Shown here: in pieces, positions 24,587 to 33,300 of the stretch
Position numbering within the stretch: the stretch's first letter is position 1
Layout: every line of letters begins with the position of its first letter
NCBI GenBank assembly: GCA_964245885.1
Contig: CAXTOX010000022.1
Location: forward strand, 1-41,375
DNA length: 41,375 bases
Origin: CAHJWO01 sp964245885
GTDB lineage: Bacteria; Verrucomicrobiota; Verrucomicrobiia; Chthoniobacterales; SZAS-18
Direction of reading: 5' to 3'
Made by a program: the position numbers and the translations under genes
Notes under the pieces: generated by a model
Seen by the model: only the letters and a program-made list of their open reading frames with translations
What the model was told of the DNA's origin: nothing
Databases searched by the model: none

Positions 24587-25972
24587 TCAAGCGGTTTTCT
24601 CGTCGGGCAAGGTCGCCCGCCACACCCGCCAGCACTCCAGGAACCCGGGCGCGAAATCTTCCGGGTGCGCCGCTATCCATGCCTGCACGGCCTCGACGGG
24701 GAAAAAATCTCCCCATTCGATCTCCGCCGCCGGCCACCGGAAAGGTCCGCCGTGCCGGGCCTGAAAAATCCGCACGAACTCCCAGCCGGTGGCCTCGCTC
24801 GCCGCCAGGGCACCGAACTCGTGCAACGGCGTGCGGTCCGGGTCGATGCCGAGTTCCTCCGTCAATTCGCGCCGGGCGGCGGACACGTAGTCTTCGCCGC
24901 TGTCGAGGTGGCCCGCGGCGCTCGAATCCCATTTTCCCGGGTGCTTGTCCTTCCACGGGGAACGCTTCTGGAGGAACAACTCCCCTCGCCCGTTGAACAC
25001 GAAAATGTGGATCGCGCGGTGCCGCAGCCCGGTCGCGTGTACGACGCCACGGGATTCGGCCCCGATCACCCGGTCCCGCTCGTCGACCACGTCGAAGCGT
25101 TCGAGTTGGGCGTTCTGGGCTGCGGCGGGCTCCACGGGTGCGAACACGTTCGAGAGAGCGATCCATTGGAGCAGGCTCAGTTCCTCGCCGCGCACGGTCC
25201 CGGTCACGCCGAGCTGTCCCGTGACCTCGGGCCACCGCGAGAGGATGGGCGCGGCTTCTTCACCGAACGCACCCAACATCTTGCGGAGTTGCTTGCGACG
25301 CTGCGAGAAACCCACGCGTACGATCCGCTCGAACGCCCGTGCGTCGCAGGCCGGCAACTCACCCGCCGCCCTCAGTTCGAGCGAGATCAGGGCGGAATCG
25401 ACGTTCGGCTCCGGGTGAAACACGCTCGCGGGCAAAACCTTCAGCAGTTTGATGCGCCAGCGTCGTCCCAGCACGACGCTCACGATGCCGTAAGCTTTTG
25501 TCCCCGGCCCCGCCGCCAACCGCTCCGCCAATTCGCGTTGGAGCAAAAACACCGCCCTCTCCACCGGCGCGGACGGCGAGGTGAAATGAAAGAGCAGCGG
25601 CGTGGAGACGTAATAGGGCAGGTTCCCGAACACCTTCACCGGACGTTGGGGCCAGAGGGTCCGCACGTCGTGTTCCAAAGCGTCGCCATGGACGACCCGG
25701 AGTCTTTCGTGTCCGTCGAAACGACGGCGCAGGTAATCGGCCAACCGCGCGTCTTTCTCCAACACGGTGAGCTGTGCGGCCGTCCCGAGGGCGGCGGCGG
25801 TGAGCGCACCCAGGCCGGGACCTATTTCAATGAGGTGGTCGCCCGGCTTCGCGCTGAGTTGCGCGACGATCCACTGCGCGAGGTTCTGGTCGTGGAGGAA
25901 GTTTTGCCCGAGCGTCTTCGAGGGGACGAGTCCGAGTTCGGCCAGCGCGGTTCGGATGGCGGAGAGCTTCAC
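24587..25972 (-). CDS. rsmA: RsmA/KsgA 16S rRNA dimethyltransferase fused to a Nudix hydrolase
   Basis: A 461-residue two-domain protein; ordinary RsmA has about 270. Residues 1-275: SAM-dependent dimethylation of two adjacent adenines in 16S helix 45, with LGQNFL (21-26), GPGLG (51-55), catalytic NLPYY (117-121) and the C-terminal FSQRRKQLRKML (222-233). After a ~15-residue Ala/Pro linker, residues about 290-461 form a Nudix domain with a complete Nudix box at 354-376 (G354, E360, R368-E369, E372-E373, G375) preceded by FLQKRSPWKDKHPGKWD, an IDI/YfcD-like subgroup. The sequence is continuous with no gap or frameshift. Its start overlaps the DUF697 gene stop by four bases. The Nudix substrate is unknown. 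Confidence 0.93.
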   Translation of the reverse strand: MKLSAIRTALAELGLVPSKTLGQNFLHDQNLAQWIVAQLSAKPGDHLIEIGPGLGALTAAALGTAAQLTVLEKDARLADYLRRRFDGHERLRVVHGDALEHDVRTLWPQRPVKVFGNLPYYVSTPLLFHFTSPSAPVERAVFLLQRELAERLAAGPGTKAYGIVSVVLGRRWRIKLLKVLPASVFHPEPNVDSALISLELRAAGELPACDARAFERIVRVGFSQRRKQLRKMLGAFGEEAAPILSRWPEVTGQLGVTGTVRGEELSLLQWIALSNVFAPVEPAAAQNAQLERFDVVDERDRVIGAESRGVVHATGLRHRAIHIFVFNGRGELFLQKRSPWKDKHPGKWDSSAAGHLDSGEDYVSAARRELTEELGIDPDRTPLHEFGALAASEATGWEFVRIFQARHGGPFRWPAAEIEWGDFFPVEAVQAWIAAHPEDFAPGFLECWRVWRATLPDEKTA

Positions 25973-27213
25973 TGGAGTTCCTGGTCCTCGACGCGGCTCT
26001 TCGACGGGGACTTCTTGCGGCGGTCGAGCAATTGGAAAATGCCTTTGCCGGGCCGCTGGAGACTCTTCAACAAGTCACGCGCTTCGTTGGCCCCCGCGCC
26101 TTCGATGTAGTACGCCGTCGCCGCCCGGCCGATGGCGTAGGTGCCGCCGGCCGCGACGAAGCCGCCGATGGCGTTGCCCACGCCGGGCAAGAGCAGCTTC
26201 GCAGCGGCGCGCCCCGCCGCCCGCGCCCCTTCGCGGAACGCCAGCCCGAGACCCACGTTCATGCCCATCGTCCCCAGGAATTCGGTCGCGAGCTTCAAGC
26301 TGAGTTCGCGCCCGCTGATGTAGATGATCCCGGCGACCATCGCGAGTTGGAAACCCAGCAGGAAGGGCAGGTCCGCCAGCGGGATCGGCTGCGCCCCGAG
26401 CGCGCCGCTGGCGGCACTGAACGATTTGACGAGGACCCCTGCGATCTTCGCCTGCGCCTCGCGCGCGCCGGAGAGCCGCGCCATCTCGACGCGTGCCTCG
26501 TTGGGCAACTCGGCGACGAGCACGTCTACCAGGCGGGATACGTTCTGCCGGCGGTCGCTCTCCCGGTCGAACGTGCCGTCGAGACGGAAGCGCATGAAAG
26601 TCGCCACGGCCAACGCCGGCGCGAGGTGGCGCGCGATCCGCGGCCGGGCGGCCAACGCCGTTTGCAACCGGAGCCGGTCCGCCTCCAACGCATCGGCGGA
26701 CGTGTCCCCTTCGTGGGCGTCCACCACGACGCCGACCACGCAGGGACGGACCTGGTGGGCGCGTTCCGTCTGGTCGAGAAGCCCTTCCAACCGGTCGAGC
26801 GCCGCCGCGTCGTTCGCCACGTCCGCGTCGGGGGCGGCCAGGAACAAAAACAAATCCGCCGGCTCCGCCGCCAGGGCATCGGCGTCGGCAGCGGGCACCC
26901 GCGCGTCGAGCAGACGCAACACCCCGCGGCCGGCGTGCGAGAAATCCTGCCAGCCCGTGGACGCCGGGACTTTGTCTGCGGTGCCATCCCGGGCAAACGG
27001 AGCCACCGGCGCGGCAAAGATCGCGTTGAAGAGGCTGGCGGAACTCGCCGCGGCGTCGCCGGCCACCACGAGCCGCGGCGCGCGCTGGCGCAGAAACAGG
27101 TCTTTGAGCGGGGTGACTTCGTGGAGGATCGGCTTGCCCAGCGCACCGGGCAGCTTGCCGACGAACCCCTCCAACTTTTCGAAGAGTTGCAGGAACGACT
27201 GTTTGGTGTCCAT
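25969..27213 (-). CDS. DUF697 membrane protein with degenerate GTPase-like domain
   Basis: A 414-residue protein. The N-terminal half resembles the Era/YcjF-type G domain: APRLVVAG then DAAASSASLFNAIF (about 46-66). In a working P-loop this would read GxxxxGKS/T, and here both the Gly and the Lys are gone. LFLFLAAPDADV and VGVVVDAHEGD resemble switch and NKxD regions without the canonical residues, so nucleotide binding is doubtful. The C-terminal half is a DUF697 membrane domain (about 275-370) with PLADLPFLLGFQLAMVAGIIYISG and LLPGVGNAIGGFVAAGGTYAIG. The product probably associates with the inner membrane. It lies between bcp (13 bases) and rsmA (four-base overlap), so all three may be cotranscribed. 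Confidence 0.75.
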   Translation of the reverse strand: MDTKQSFLQLFEKLEGFVGKLPGALGKPILHEVTPLKDLFLRQRAPRLVVAGDAAASSASLFNAIFAAPVAPFARDGTADKVPASTGWQDFSHAGRGVLRLLDARVPAADADALAAEPADLFLFLAAPDADVANDAAALDRLEGLLDQTERAHQVRPCVVGVVVDAHEGDTSADALEADRLRLQTALAARPRIARHLAPALAVATFMRFRLDGTFDRESDRRQNVSRLVDVLVAELPNEARVEMARLSGAREAQAKIAGVLVKSFSAASGALGAQPIPLADLPFLLGFQLAMVAGIIYISGRELSLKLATEFLGTMGMNVGLGLAFREGARAAGRAAAKLLLPGVGNAIGGFVAAGGTYAIGRAATAYYIEGAGANEARDLLKSLQRPGKGIFQLLDRRKKSPSKSRVEDQELQ

Positions 27214-27226
27214 GACTGGTGCGGAG

Positions 27227-27709
27227 CTACTTCTTCAAGGCCGCGAGGACCTGCTCCGCGTGCGCCTCGGGTTTGACGCGCCGGAAGATGTCCTTGATCC
27301 GGCCGTCGGGACCGATCACGAACGTCGAACGCTCCGTGCCCATCGACCGGGTGCCGTACAGGTTCTTTTCGACCCACACACCGTAGTCGCGCACCATCTT
27401 ACCTTCCTCGTCGCTGAGCAGCGGGAAAGGCAGGCCGTGCTTCTCGATGAACGCGCGGTGGCTTTCCAGCGAATCGGTGCTGACCCCGAACACCTCGGCG
27501 TCGACATTGTGATAGTCAGGCCAGCGGTCGCGCAACCCGCAGGCTTGCACCGTGCAGCCGGGCGTGTCGTCTTTCGGGTAGAAGTACAGCACCAGATGTT
27601 TGCCGGCGAAGTCTGCCAGGCGGACGGGATTCCCTTTTCCGTAAGCCCCTCCGAATGCGTGGGCTTCAAAGGGCGGTGCAGGGTCCCCGACGTTCAGTTC
27701 GATGTTCAT
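27227..27709 (-). CDS. bcp: Thioredoxin-dependent thiol peroxidase (Bcp/PrxQ)
   Basis: A 160-residue peroxiredoxin of the BCP/PrxQ class that reduces peroxides with thioredoxin. FYPKDDTPGCTVQAC carries the peroxidatic Cys52 and resolving Cys57. GTRSMGTERSTFVIGPDG and the LPFPLLSDEEGKMVRDYGV segment are family-typical. ATG 27709 gives the canonical MNIELNVGDPAPPF start. It heads the minus-strand block bcp-DUF697-rsmA-rpmB and diverges from the release-factor-like gene. Confidence 0.95.
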   Translation of the reverse strand: MNIELNVGDPAPPFEAHAFGGAYGKGNPVRLADFAGKHLVLYFYPKDDTPGCTVQACGLRDRWPDYHNVDAEVFGVSTDSLESHRAFIEKHGLPFPLLSDEEGKMVRDYGVWVEKNLYGTRSMGTERSTFVIGPDGRIKDIFRRVKPEAHAEQVLAALKK

Positions 27710-27825
27710 GGCGAGATGGTCAGCGTTGCGAAGAGAAGATAATGCGTTTGCGGCCAACAACAAATTGTCCCGCAGTGCCGGACGGGTGACGTGACAAATT
27801 CGTTGCGTTTTTTGGCAGGAAAGCC

Positions 27826-27856
27826 TTGTCAGTCGTTCACGTTTTCCATATATAGT
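27826..27856 (+). promoter_or_regulatory. Candidate sigma70-type promoter of the release-factor-like gene
   Basis: TTGTCA (27826-27831, 5/6) followed after 17 bases by TATATA (27849-27854), or after 19 by TATAGT (27851-27856, 5/6). This AT-rich patch stands out in a GC-rich spacer. It would start transcription about 75 bases before the ATG at 27939. Confidence 0.5.
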
Positions 27857-27938
27857 CCGTTGTAGCCGTACGAATGGTTTTCAACCTCAACCTTTGCCCC
27901 TATTTTGCGCCACGCCTTGCGGCGGTTCGCGCCTAATT

Positions 27939-28385
27939 ATGCTGAGATTCCCCGTTTCGGATCAGAAACAGGCGGACCTGATCGACCGGATGCGTCAACT
28001 CCGGCTCGCAGAAGGAGAAATCGAAGAGAGCTATTTCAAGGCGTCGAGTCCCGGCGGCCAGAAAGCGAACAAGACCCTGACCGGCGTCAACCTGATTCAC
28101 CGCCCGAGCGGGGTGCGGGTACGCTGTCAAAGGGAACGCAGCCAAGGGATCAACCGGTTCCTCGCCCGGCGCTTGCTGGTCGAAGAAATGGAGGCCCGGC
28201 AGAACGGCAAGACACGCCACATCGTCAAGGCGGAGCAATTGCGCGAGAAGAAAGAAAAACGGCGGCCCGGTTCGCGCAAACGGCCGACAACCCACGGAGC
28301 GGGATCGTTCATCCCGATGCCAGACGCGGTGTTCGACCTCGCCAAGGCGATGGCGGCGTACTATCTGCGGCCTCTCGCGCACTAA
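27939..28385 (+). CDS. Release-factor-like peptidyl-tRNA hydrolase domain protein (GGQ)
   Basis: A 148-residue protein holding only the RF-1 catalytic domain. SSPGGQKANKT has the GGQ tripeptide (39-41) that hydrolyses peptidyl-tRNA; GVNLIHRPSGVRVRCQRERSQGINR is also class-typical. Codon-recognition domains are absent, as in ArfB/YaeJ and mtRF-R (C12orf65), so it probably rescues stalled ribosomes. The C-terminal basic region KTRHIVKAEQLREKKEKRRPGSRKR could enter the mRNA channel as in ArfB, but a helical extension (FDLAKAMAAYYLR) follows it. ATG at 27939; the open frame upstream starts with TTG. The Fur gene begins 61 bases downstream. Confidence 0.88.
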   Translation: MLRFPVSDQKQADLIDRMRQLRLAEGEIEESYFKASSPGGQKANKTLTGVNLIHRPSGVRVRCQRERSQGINRFLARRLLVEEMEARQNGKTRHIVKAEQLREKKEKRRPGSRKRPTTHGAGSFIPMPDAVFDLAKAMAAYYLRPLAH

Positions 28386-28446
28386 CTGGGTTAGGTACTG
28401 TGCAGTGCCTTGCAGCGGCGGCGCGGTGAATCTACACTGACGGCGG

Positions 28447-28914
28447 ATGGATCCCGCCGTCAGACAGAAGGTGTACGACTTCCTTGCGAGGAAGGGGATG
28501 CGCCGCACGGTCCAGCGCGACGCGCTCATTGAGATCGCCCTCGACGCGACCGATCATTTCACGGCGGAAACGCTCCTCGGCCGGGCGCGTCAGGTAGAGC
28601 GCACCGTCTCGCGGGCAACCGTCTACCGGACGCTGCCGCTGCTGGTCGCCAGCGGCGCGTTGCGCGAGATTGAACTCGGCAAGGACGAGATCTATTATGA
28701 TCCGAACTTCAACGAGCGTCCCCACCACAATCATCTGATTTGCCTAGATTGCCAGCGTATCGTCGAGTTCGAGGACGAGCACGTGGAGATTTTGGGAACG
28801 TGCGTTTCGCACCGGCTGGGTTTTTCGCCGGCGAGCAAGACCATCCGGATCGAGGCGCACTGCGACGAGTTGCGCGACCGGGGAACTTGTCGGCGGCGGG
28901 TGGTTGACGCATAG
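28447..28914 (+). CDS. Fur-family metal- or peroxide-responsive repressor
   Basis: A 155-residue Fur superfamily regulator. A winged-helix DNA-binding domain (about 1-85) has TVSRATVYRTLPLLVASGALREI. The dimerisation domain carries HHNHLICLDC (93-102), with ligands H93, H94, H96 and the CxxC pair C99/C102, then VEFED. The second structural CxxC of Fur is not present; C139 and C148 are the only later cysteines (C119 lies between). Which metal it senses (Fe, Zn, Mn/peroxide) cannot be decided. It is the last conventional gene before the attC-bounded segment. Confidence 0.9.
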   Translation: MDPAVRQKVYDFLARKGMRRTVQRDALIEIALDATDHFTAETLLGRARQVERTVSRATVYRTLPLLVASGALREIELGKDEIYYDPNFNERPHHNHLICLDCQRIVEFEDEHVEILGTCVSHRLGFSPASKTIRIEAHCDELRDRGTCRRRVVDA

Positions 28915-28920
28915 AAAGAT

Positions 28921-28927
28921 GTCAGGC
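28921..28927 (+). other. Possible integron core site (GTCAGGC) at the left edge of the cassette-like segment
   Basis: GTCAGGC seven bases after the fur stop is identical to the right-end core of the attC-like site at 29587-29593 and matches GTTRRRY at six of seven positions. If real, it marks where the first cassette joins the chromosome. A seven-base match is weak on its own. Confidence 0.4.
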
Positions 28928-28932
28928 CTTGT

Positions 28933-29496
28933 ATGTCCCACCTCGCCGTTACTCCTTCGCCGAGCGCCGCGCGCGGGGGACGTGCTCTTGGCGCTATGTC
29001 CTTCTTCGTCTTCGGCGGCGCATGGCTGGTCTTCGGACTGCGCGAAGTTGCGACGGCGCCAGCCGCCGCTTTCGCGATCATCGCCATCTTGACGCTCGCG
29101 CTCGTTCTGTTGGCCTTTCTGGTTTACCGTGCCAACGTTCCCGCTTTGCGGGAAGCCGCCGACTTGCCATCGGCCAGACGGCGTCGCCGTTTGTTCAACT
29201 GGATCAACGCGGGTCAATGGTTGCTCATCATTGCCGTCGGGAACTTCCTCGCTTTCCTTGACCTTTCCCGGTGGGTCGTTCCGTCCATCATCGGCCTCGT
29301 TGGCTTGCACCTCCTTCCCTTGGCCAGCGTCCTCAGATATCGGCCGCACTACCTGACGGGGGCGGCGTTGTTACTGCTGGCAGTCAGCTATCCACTGCTG
29401 GCGTCGGGCGGTCCGGTCAGCAGTGTTGGTCCCTTGGGGGCAGGCACCGTGCTCTGGCTCAGTGCGGCTTGGGCGCTCGCCTCATCCAGGGCCTAA
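28933..29496 (+). CDS. Unknown multi-spanning membrane protein in a cassette-like segment
   Basis: A 187-residue protein with about six hydrophobic segments (starting near 21, 42, 91, 115, 141 and 161) and a basic cytoplasmic-type loop SARRRRRLF (about 80-88). I recognise no family. The start at 28933 follows an N-terminal Ser/Ala stretch; Met22 (28996) is an alternative that would begin right at the first helix. The stop codon TAA is embedded in GCCTAAC, the first core of the attC-like site, a close packing typical of gene cassettes. Confidence 0.7.
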   Translation: MSHLAVTPSPSAARGGRALGAMSFFVFGGAWLVFGLREVATAPAAAFAIIAILTLALVLLAFLVYRANVPALREAADLPSARRRRRLFNWINAGQWLLIIAVGNFLAFLDLSRWVVPSIIGLVGLHLLPLASVLRYRPHYLTGAALLLLAVSYPLLASGGPVSSVGPLGAGTVLWLSAAWALASSRA

Positions 29497-29593
29497 CCAC
29501 GCGCTCCAGCGAAGAGAGGCTGGCATCGGGGTCCTTTGCGTTGGTAGAGCTTGACTTCGCCAGCCTCTGTCGCTGCGCTTGAGATCGTCAGGC
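29491..29593 (+). repeat. attC-like recombination site 1
   Basis: A 103-base imperfect palindrome. It opens with GCCTAAC (29491-29497, matching RYYYAAC) and closes with GTCAGGC (29587-29593, 6/7 to GTTRRRY). Inside, AGCGAAGAGAGGCTGGC pairs with GCCAGCCTCTGTCGCT. The spacers between core and stem are 10 and 12 bases, so the layout is symmetrical as in integron attC sites. It directly follows the membrane protein gene. Confidence 0.6.
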
Positions 29594-29652
29594 GGCAGTG
29601 GACGCGCATCACAAATTTGGCCAGCAAAACATCTAACTGGAATCGACACAAA

Positions 29653-30225
29653 ATGAGAAAGATCAGGATCTTCGAACACATCTCGCTGGACGGCGTGATA
29701 GAACACGACGACGGCTACGCGTATGGCGCATGGACGATACCGTATCGAACCCCGGCTGGGCTGGCCGCTCTCCTCGAGGCATACGGCACGAGCTTTGATC
29801 TGCTGCTTGGCCGCCGCACCTACGATCTCTGGTCCGACTTCTGGCCGAAGGCCGGGAATAGTCCGATGGCGAACGCTCTGAATGCCGCGACGAAATACGT
29901 CGCGACCCATCGGTCGGACAGCCTCGGATGGGGTCCGGTCAAGGACCTGAGCGCAGACCTCATTAAGGGTGTTCGCGGCATCAAGTCAGAAGACGGCCCT
30001 GACCTGATCGTCTCGGGAAGTTCGACGCTGACGTCTGTGCTGCTCGGGCAGGGACTGGTCGACGAGATTGTGCTGATCGTCTACCCGGTCTTGCTGGGTC
30101 GGGGTAAACGCTTCTTTTCGGACACGGTTGACGCGCGAGAACTCGCTTTCGTCAGCACCAAGGCCACGTCCACGGGCGTGCTCCTAAACACTTATCGATA
30201 TGTTGGACCACTACCAACCGCGTGA
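29653..30225 (+). CDS. Dihydrofolate reductase / RibD C-terminal domain family protein
   Basis: A 190-residue protein of the DHFR superfamily as in YyaP/YwjB-type proteins: MRKIRIFEHISLDG start, LLGRRTYDLW (51-60), LIVSGSSTL (118-126), and YPVLLGRGKRFF (144-155). It likely binds NADPH, but true folate reductase activity or trimethoprim resistance is not implied. ATG 29653 was chosen because homology starts there. Base composition is lower in GC and codon use less biased than in flanking chromosomal genes. It sits between two attC-like sites, 59 bases after the first core, as a promoterless cassette gene would. Confidence 0.85.
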   Translation: MRKIRIFEHISLDGVIEHDDGYAYGAWTIPYRTPAGLAALLEAYGTSFDLLLGRRTYDLWSDFWPKAGNSPMANALNAATKYVATHRSDSLGWGPVKDLSADLIKGVRGIKSEDGPDLIVSGSSTLTSVLLGQGLVDEIVLIVYPVLLGRGKRFFSDTVDARELAFVSTKATSTGVLLNTYRYVGPLPTA

Positions 30226-30229
30226 ACCA

Positions 30230-30335
30230 GATGCCGCCTAACAACGCGCACCAGAGAACAGAGGCCGGCGGGATTGGTCAGCTCCAAGTTCCACGCTTGA
30301 CTTGGTTATCCTCTGTTCGCTGAGCTTAGAGGCAT
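30230..30335 (+). repeat. attC-like recombination site 2
   Basis: A second element of the same family as 29491-29593. GCCTAAC at 30236-30242 is followed by ACGCGC, CCAG, GAACAGAGG, a central GCTTGACTT, then CCTCTGTTCGCTGAGCTTAGA. Bases shared with site 1 are spread over the whole length, including the loop. The outer ends GATGCC (30230-30235) and GGCATC (30330-30335) are exact inverted repeats. The right-hand core is degenerate; an alternative GTTAGCC lies at 30347-30353. Confidence 0.5.
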
Positions 30336-30399
30336 CACCTTTCTGGGTTAGCCGCGCGATCTCAATAGAACGGACTTCGTTCGGGGAACGGCATCCCTC

Positions 30400-33300
30400 T
30401 CAGTTTGCCGCCGACACCAGCCGCGGGGCGAGCCTCGCTTCCAACTCCGGCGTGCGCCGGACCCGGTGCGACTCTCCCGCTTGCATCACTAACCGCACGC
30501 CGTCGGCCCGTTCGAACTCCAACTCCACCAGGCACTCGCCCGGCGAAGCCGCCAGGATGTCGCGGAGTTGCCCGAGGTCGTCGGAGCGCAAGGTTTCCAT
30601 CTGGAAACGCACCCGCAGCGGCTCGCCGTTGTTTTGCGTCTTGGGGACCTTGAGCGGCATCACTTCATTGACCACGATCCGCATTTCTTCGTCGCGGTGA
30701 TCCACCCGGCCGTTGATAACCACGAGTTGTCCCGGCTCCAGGTGCTTGCTGCATTTGTTGAACACGTCGTTCCATACCATCGCTTCCATGTTGCCGCTGA
30801 GGTCTTCAAGGATGACGATGGCGAAAGGCTTGCCGTCCTTCTTCGTGTACTTGCGGCTGACCTCGGTCAGCGAACCCGCCGCGAAGAAGTTTGCCCGGTT
30901 TTCCAGCGTGCTCAGTTCGTTGATCGGCGTGTACTTGCCGCTGTTGAGGATGTGCCGGATCGGGTTGAGCGGATGGCCGGTGACGTAGAACCCGAGCAGT
31001 TCCTTTTCCGAAGCGAGCTTTTCGGAAAGGGTCCACGGCGTCCACGAGTTGAACGCGCGCTGCACCGGTGCCGACGGCGCGGCCAGGTCGTCGAACATCG
31101 AGAACTGCCCGCTCATCCGGTCGCGGTGCGCGCTGGCCGCACTGGCCATGACCGTGTCAAGTTGGGAAAACATCTCGGCGCGGTCCCGCCCGGTGAAATC
31201 CAGCGCACCGCACCGCACGAGGCTTTCCAAGATTTTCTTGTTTACCACCCGGCCGTCGAGCCGCGAGCAGAAGTCTTCCATCGACGCAAAACACCCCCGC
31301 GTGTCGCGGTCCTCAATGACGCCCGCCATCGCCCCCTCGCCCACGTTCTTGATCGCCGCCAAGCCGAAACGGATCGCCGGAAGTGACCCGGTCATGGGTG
31401 CGGCCAGTGCTCCGTCTTCTGCTGTAGGCGCAACGGTGTCACAGGGACTTTCCTCGTCGGCGATGGCTTCCGGTACAAACTTGAGTTGGCTCTTGTTCAC
31501 GTCCGGCGGGAAAATCGGAATCTTCATCCGCTGGCACTCAGCGACGAAGATCGAAATTTTGTCGGTGTCGTTCACCGCGTTGCTGAGCAGCGCGGCCATG
31601 AACTCCACGGGGAAGTTCGCCTTCAGGTAGGCCGTGCGGTAGGTGATCAATCCGTACGCGGCACTGTGGCTCTTGTTGAAGCCGTAGCCCGCGAACTTTT
31701 CGAGCAAATCGAAAATCTCGTTGGCCTTCTTCTCGTCGATGCCGTTGACCTCCGCGCAGCCCTTGTTGAAGTTGACCCGCTCCTTGGCCATCTTCTCCTT
31801 GTCCTTCTTGCCCATCGCGCGGCGCAGGAGGTCGGCTTGCCCGAGACTGTATCCGGCCAGGACGTTGGCGGCGCGCTGCACCTGCTCCTGGTAGATCATG
31901 ATGCCGTAGGTGTCCTCACAGACATCCTTCAGCAGTTTGTGCTCGTACTTGACCTTCACCTGCCCTTTTTTGCGGCGGATGTAGTCGGGGATCAGGTCCA
32001 TCGGACCCGGACGGTAGAGCGCGTTGATGGCGAGCAGGTCGTCGATGCCTTGGATGTCGAACTGCTTGCAAAGGCTCGTCATGCCGCCGCTTTCGAGCTG
32101 GAAGACGCCGACCGTCTCGCCGCGGTTGAGCATCGCCACGGTCTTCGGGTCGTCGTAGACAATAGTTTCCAGGTCGAAGTCCGGCGTGTGCAGGTGAATC
32201 AGGTTCATCGCGTCGTCAATGACCGTCAGCGTCTTCAAGCCCAGGAAGTCCATCTTCAGCAGGCCGAGGTCGTTCAAAGGACCGCCGCCGTATTGGGTGA
32301 TGACCTGTTCTTCCTTGTCCCGCGCGAGCGGGATGTACTCGTCCAGGGGTCGGTCGCCGATCACGACGCCCGCCGCATGCACGCCCGTGCCGCGCGTCAG
32401 TCCCTCCAAGATCAACGCATGGTCCCACACCTGCCGCGTCGCGCTCTCCGTTTCGACTGCCTTCTTCAGGTCGGGATTTTTCTCGGCGGCCTGCAACAGC
32501 GGCAGCGGCTTGGCGGCCTCAATGGGAATCATCTTCGAAAGCCGGTCGCCGTCGCCGTAGCTCATGCCCAGCACCCGGCAAACATCCTTGAGCACCGCCT
32601 TGGACGACAGCGTGCCGAACGTGACGATCTGGCTGACCGCGCGCGCCCCGTACTTGCGCCGGACGTACTCGATAACCTCGCCACGGCGCTCCATGCAGAA
32701 ATCGATGTCGATGTCGGGCGGGCTGACGCGCTCCGGGTTGAGGAACCGCTCGAAGATCAGCCCGAAGCGCAACGGGTCGATATCCGTGATCTCGAGGATG
32801 TACGCCACCAGCGAACCCGCCGCCGACCCGCGCCCGGGTCCCACGGGAATGCCCTGCGTGCGCGCGTAGTTGATGAAGTCCCAGACGATCAGGAAATAAC
32901 TCGTGAACCCGGCTTTCTCCATCACGCTCAGTTCGTACCGCATGCGCCGGTCCAACTCCGGCTCGGTGTCCACGCGTTCGCCGTAACGCTTGCGCAACCC
33001 GGCCTCGCAGAGTTCCGTCAGGTAGCGTTCGCGCGTCCGCCCCTCCGGCGGCTCGTACGCGGGGTACTTGGAGACGCCGAAGTCCAGCTTGAGGTCGATC
33101 TTTTCGGCGATGCGCAAGGTGTTGTCGCAGGCTTCCGGCACCTCGGCGAAAAGCGCGCGCATTTCCTGCGGCGACTTGAAGTACAACTCCGGCGTGTACC
33201 GCATGCGCTTCTCGTCGTAGACCATGGCACCCGTACCAATGCAGATCATCACGTCGTGCGCCTCGTGGTGCGCACGTTCGAGGAAGTGTACGTCGTTGGC

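Noticed and set aside
29653..30225. Trimethoprim-resistance dfr cassette
   Set aside because: The protein belongs to the RibD-C/YyaP-like branch, not to DfrA or DfrB, so resistance should not be inferred from the cassette-like setting.
30347..30353. GTTAGCC as the right core of attC-like site 2
   Set aside because: It is a good core match, but it makes the spacing from the stem very asymmetrical compared with site 1. Mentioned only as an alternative.
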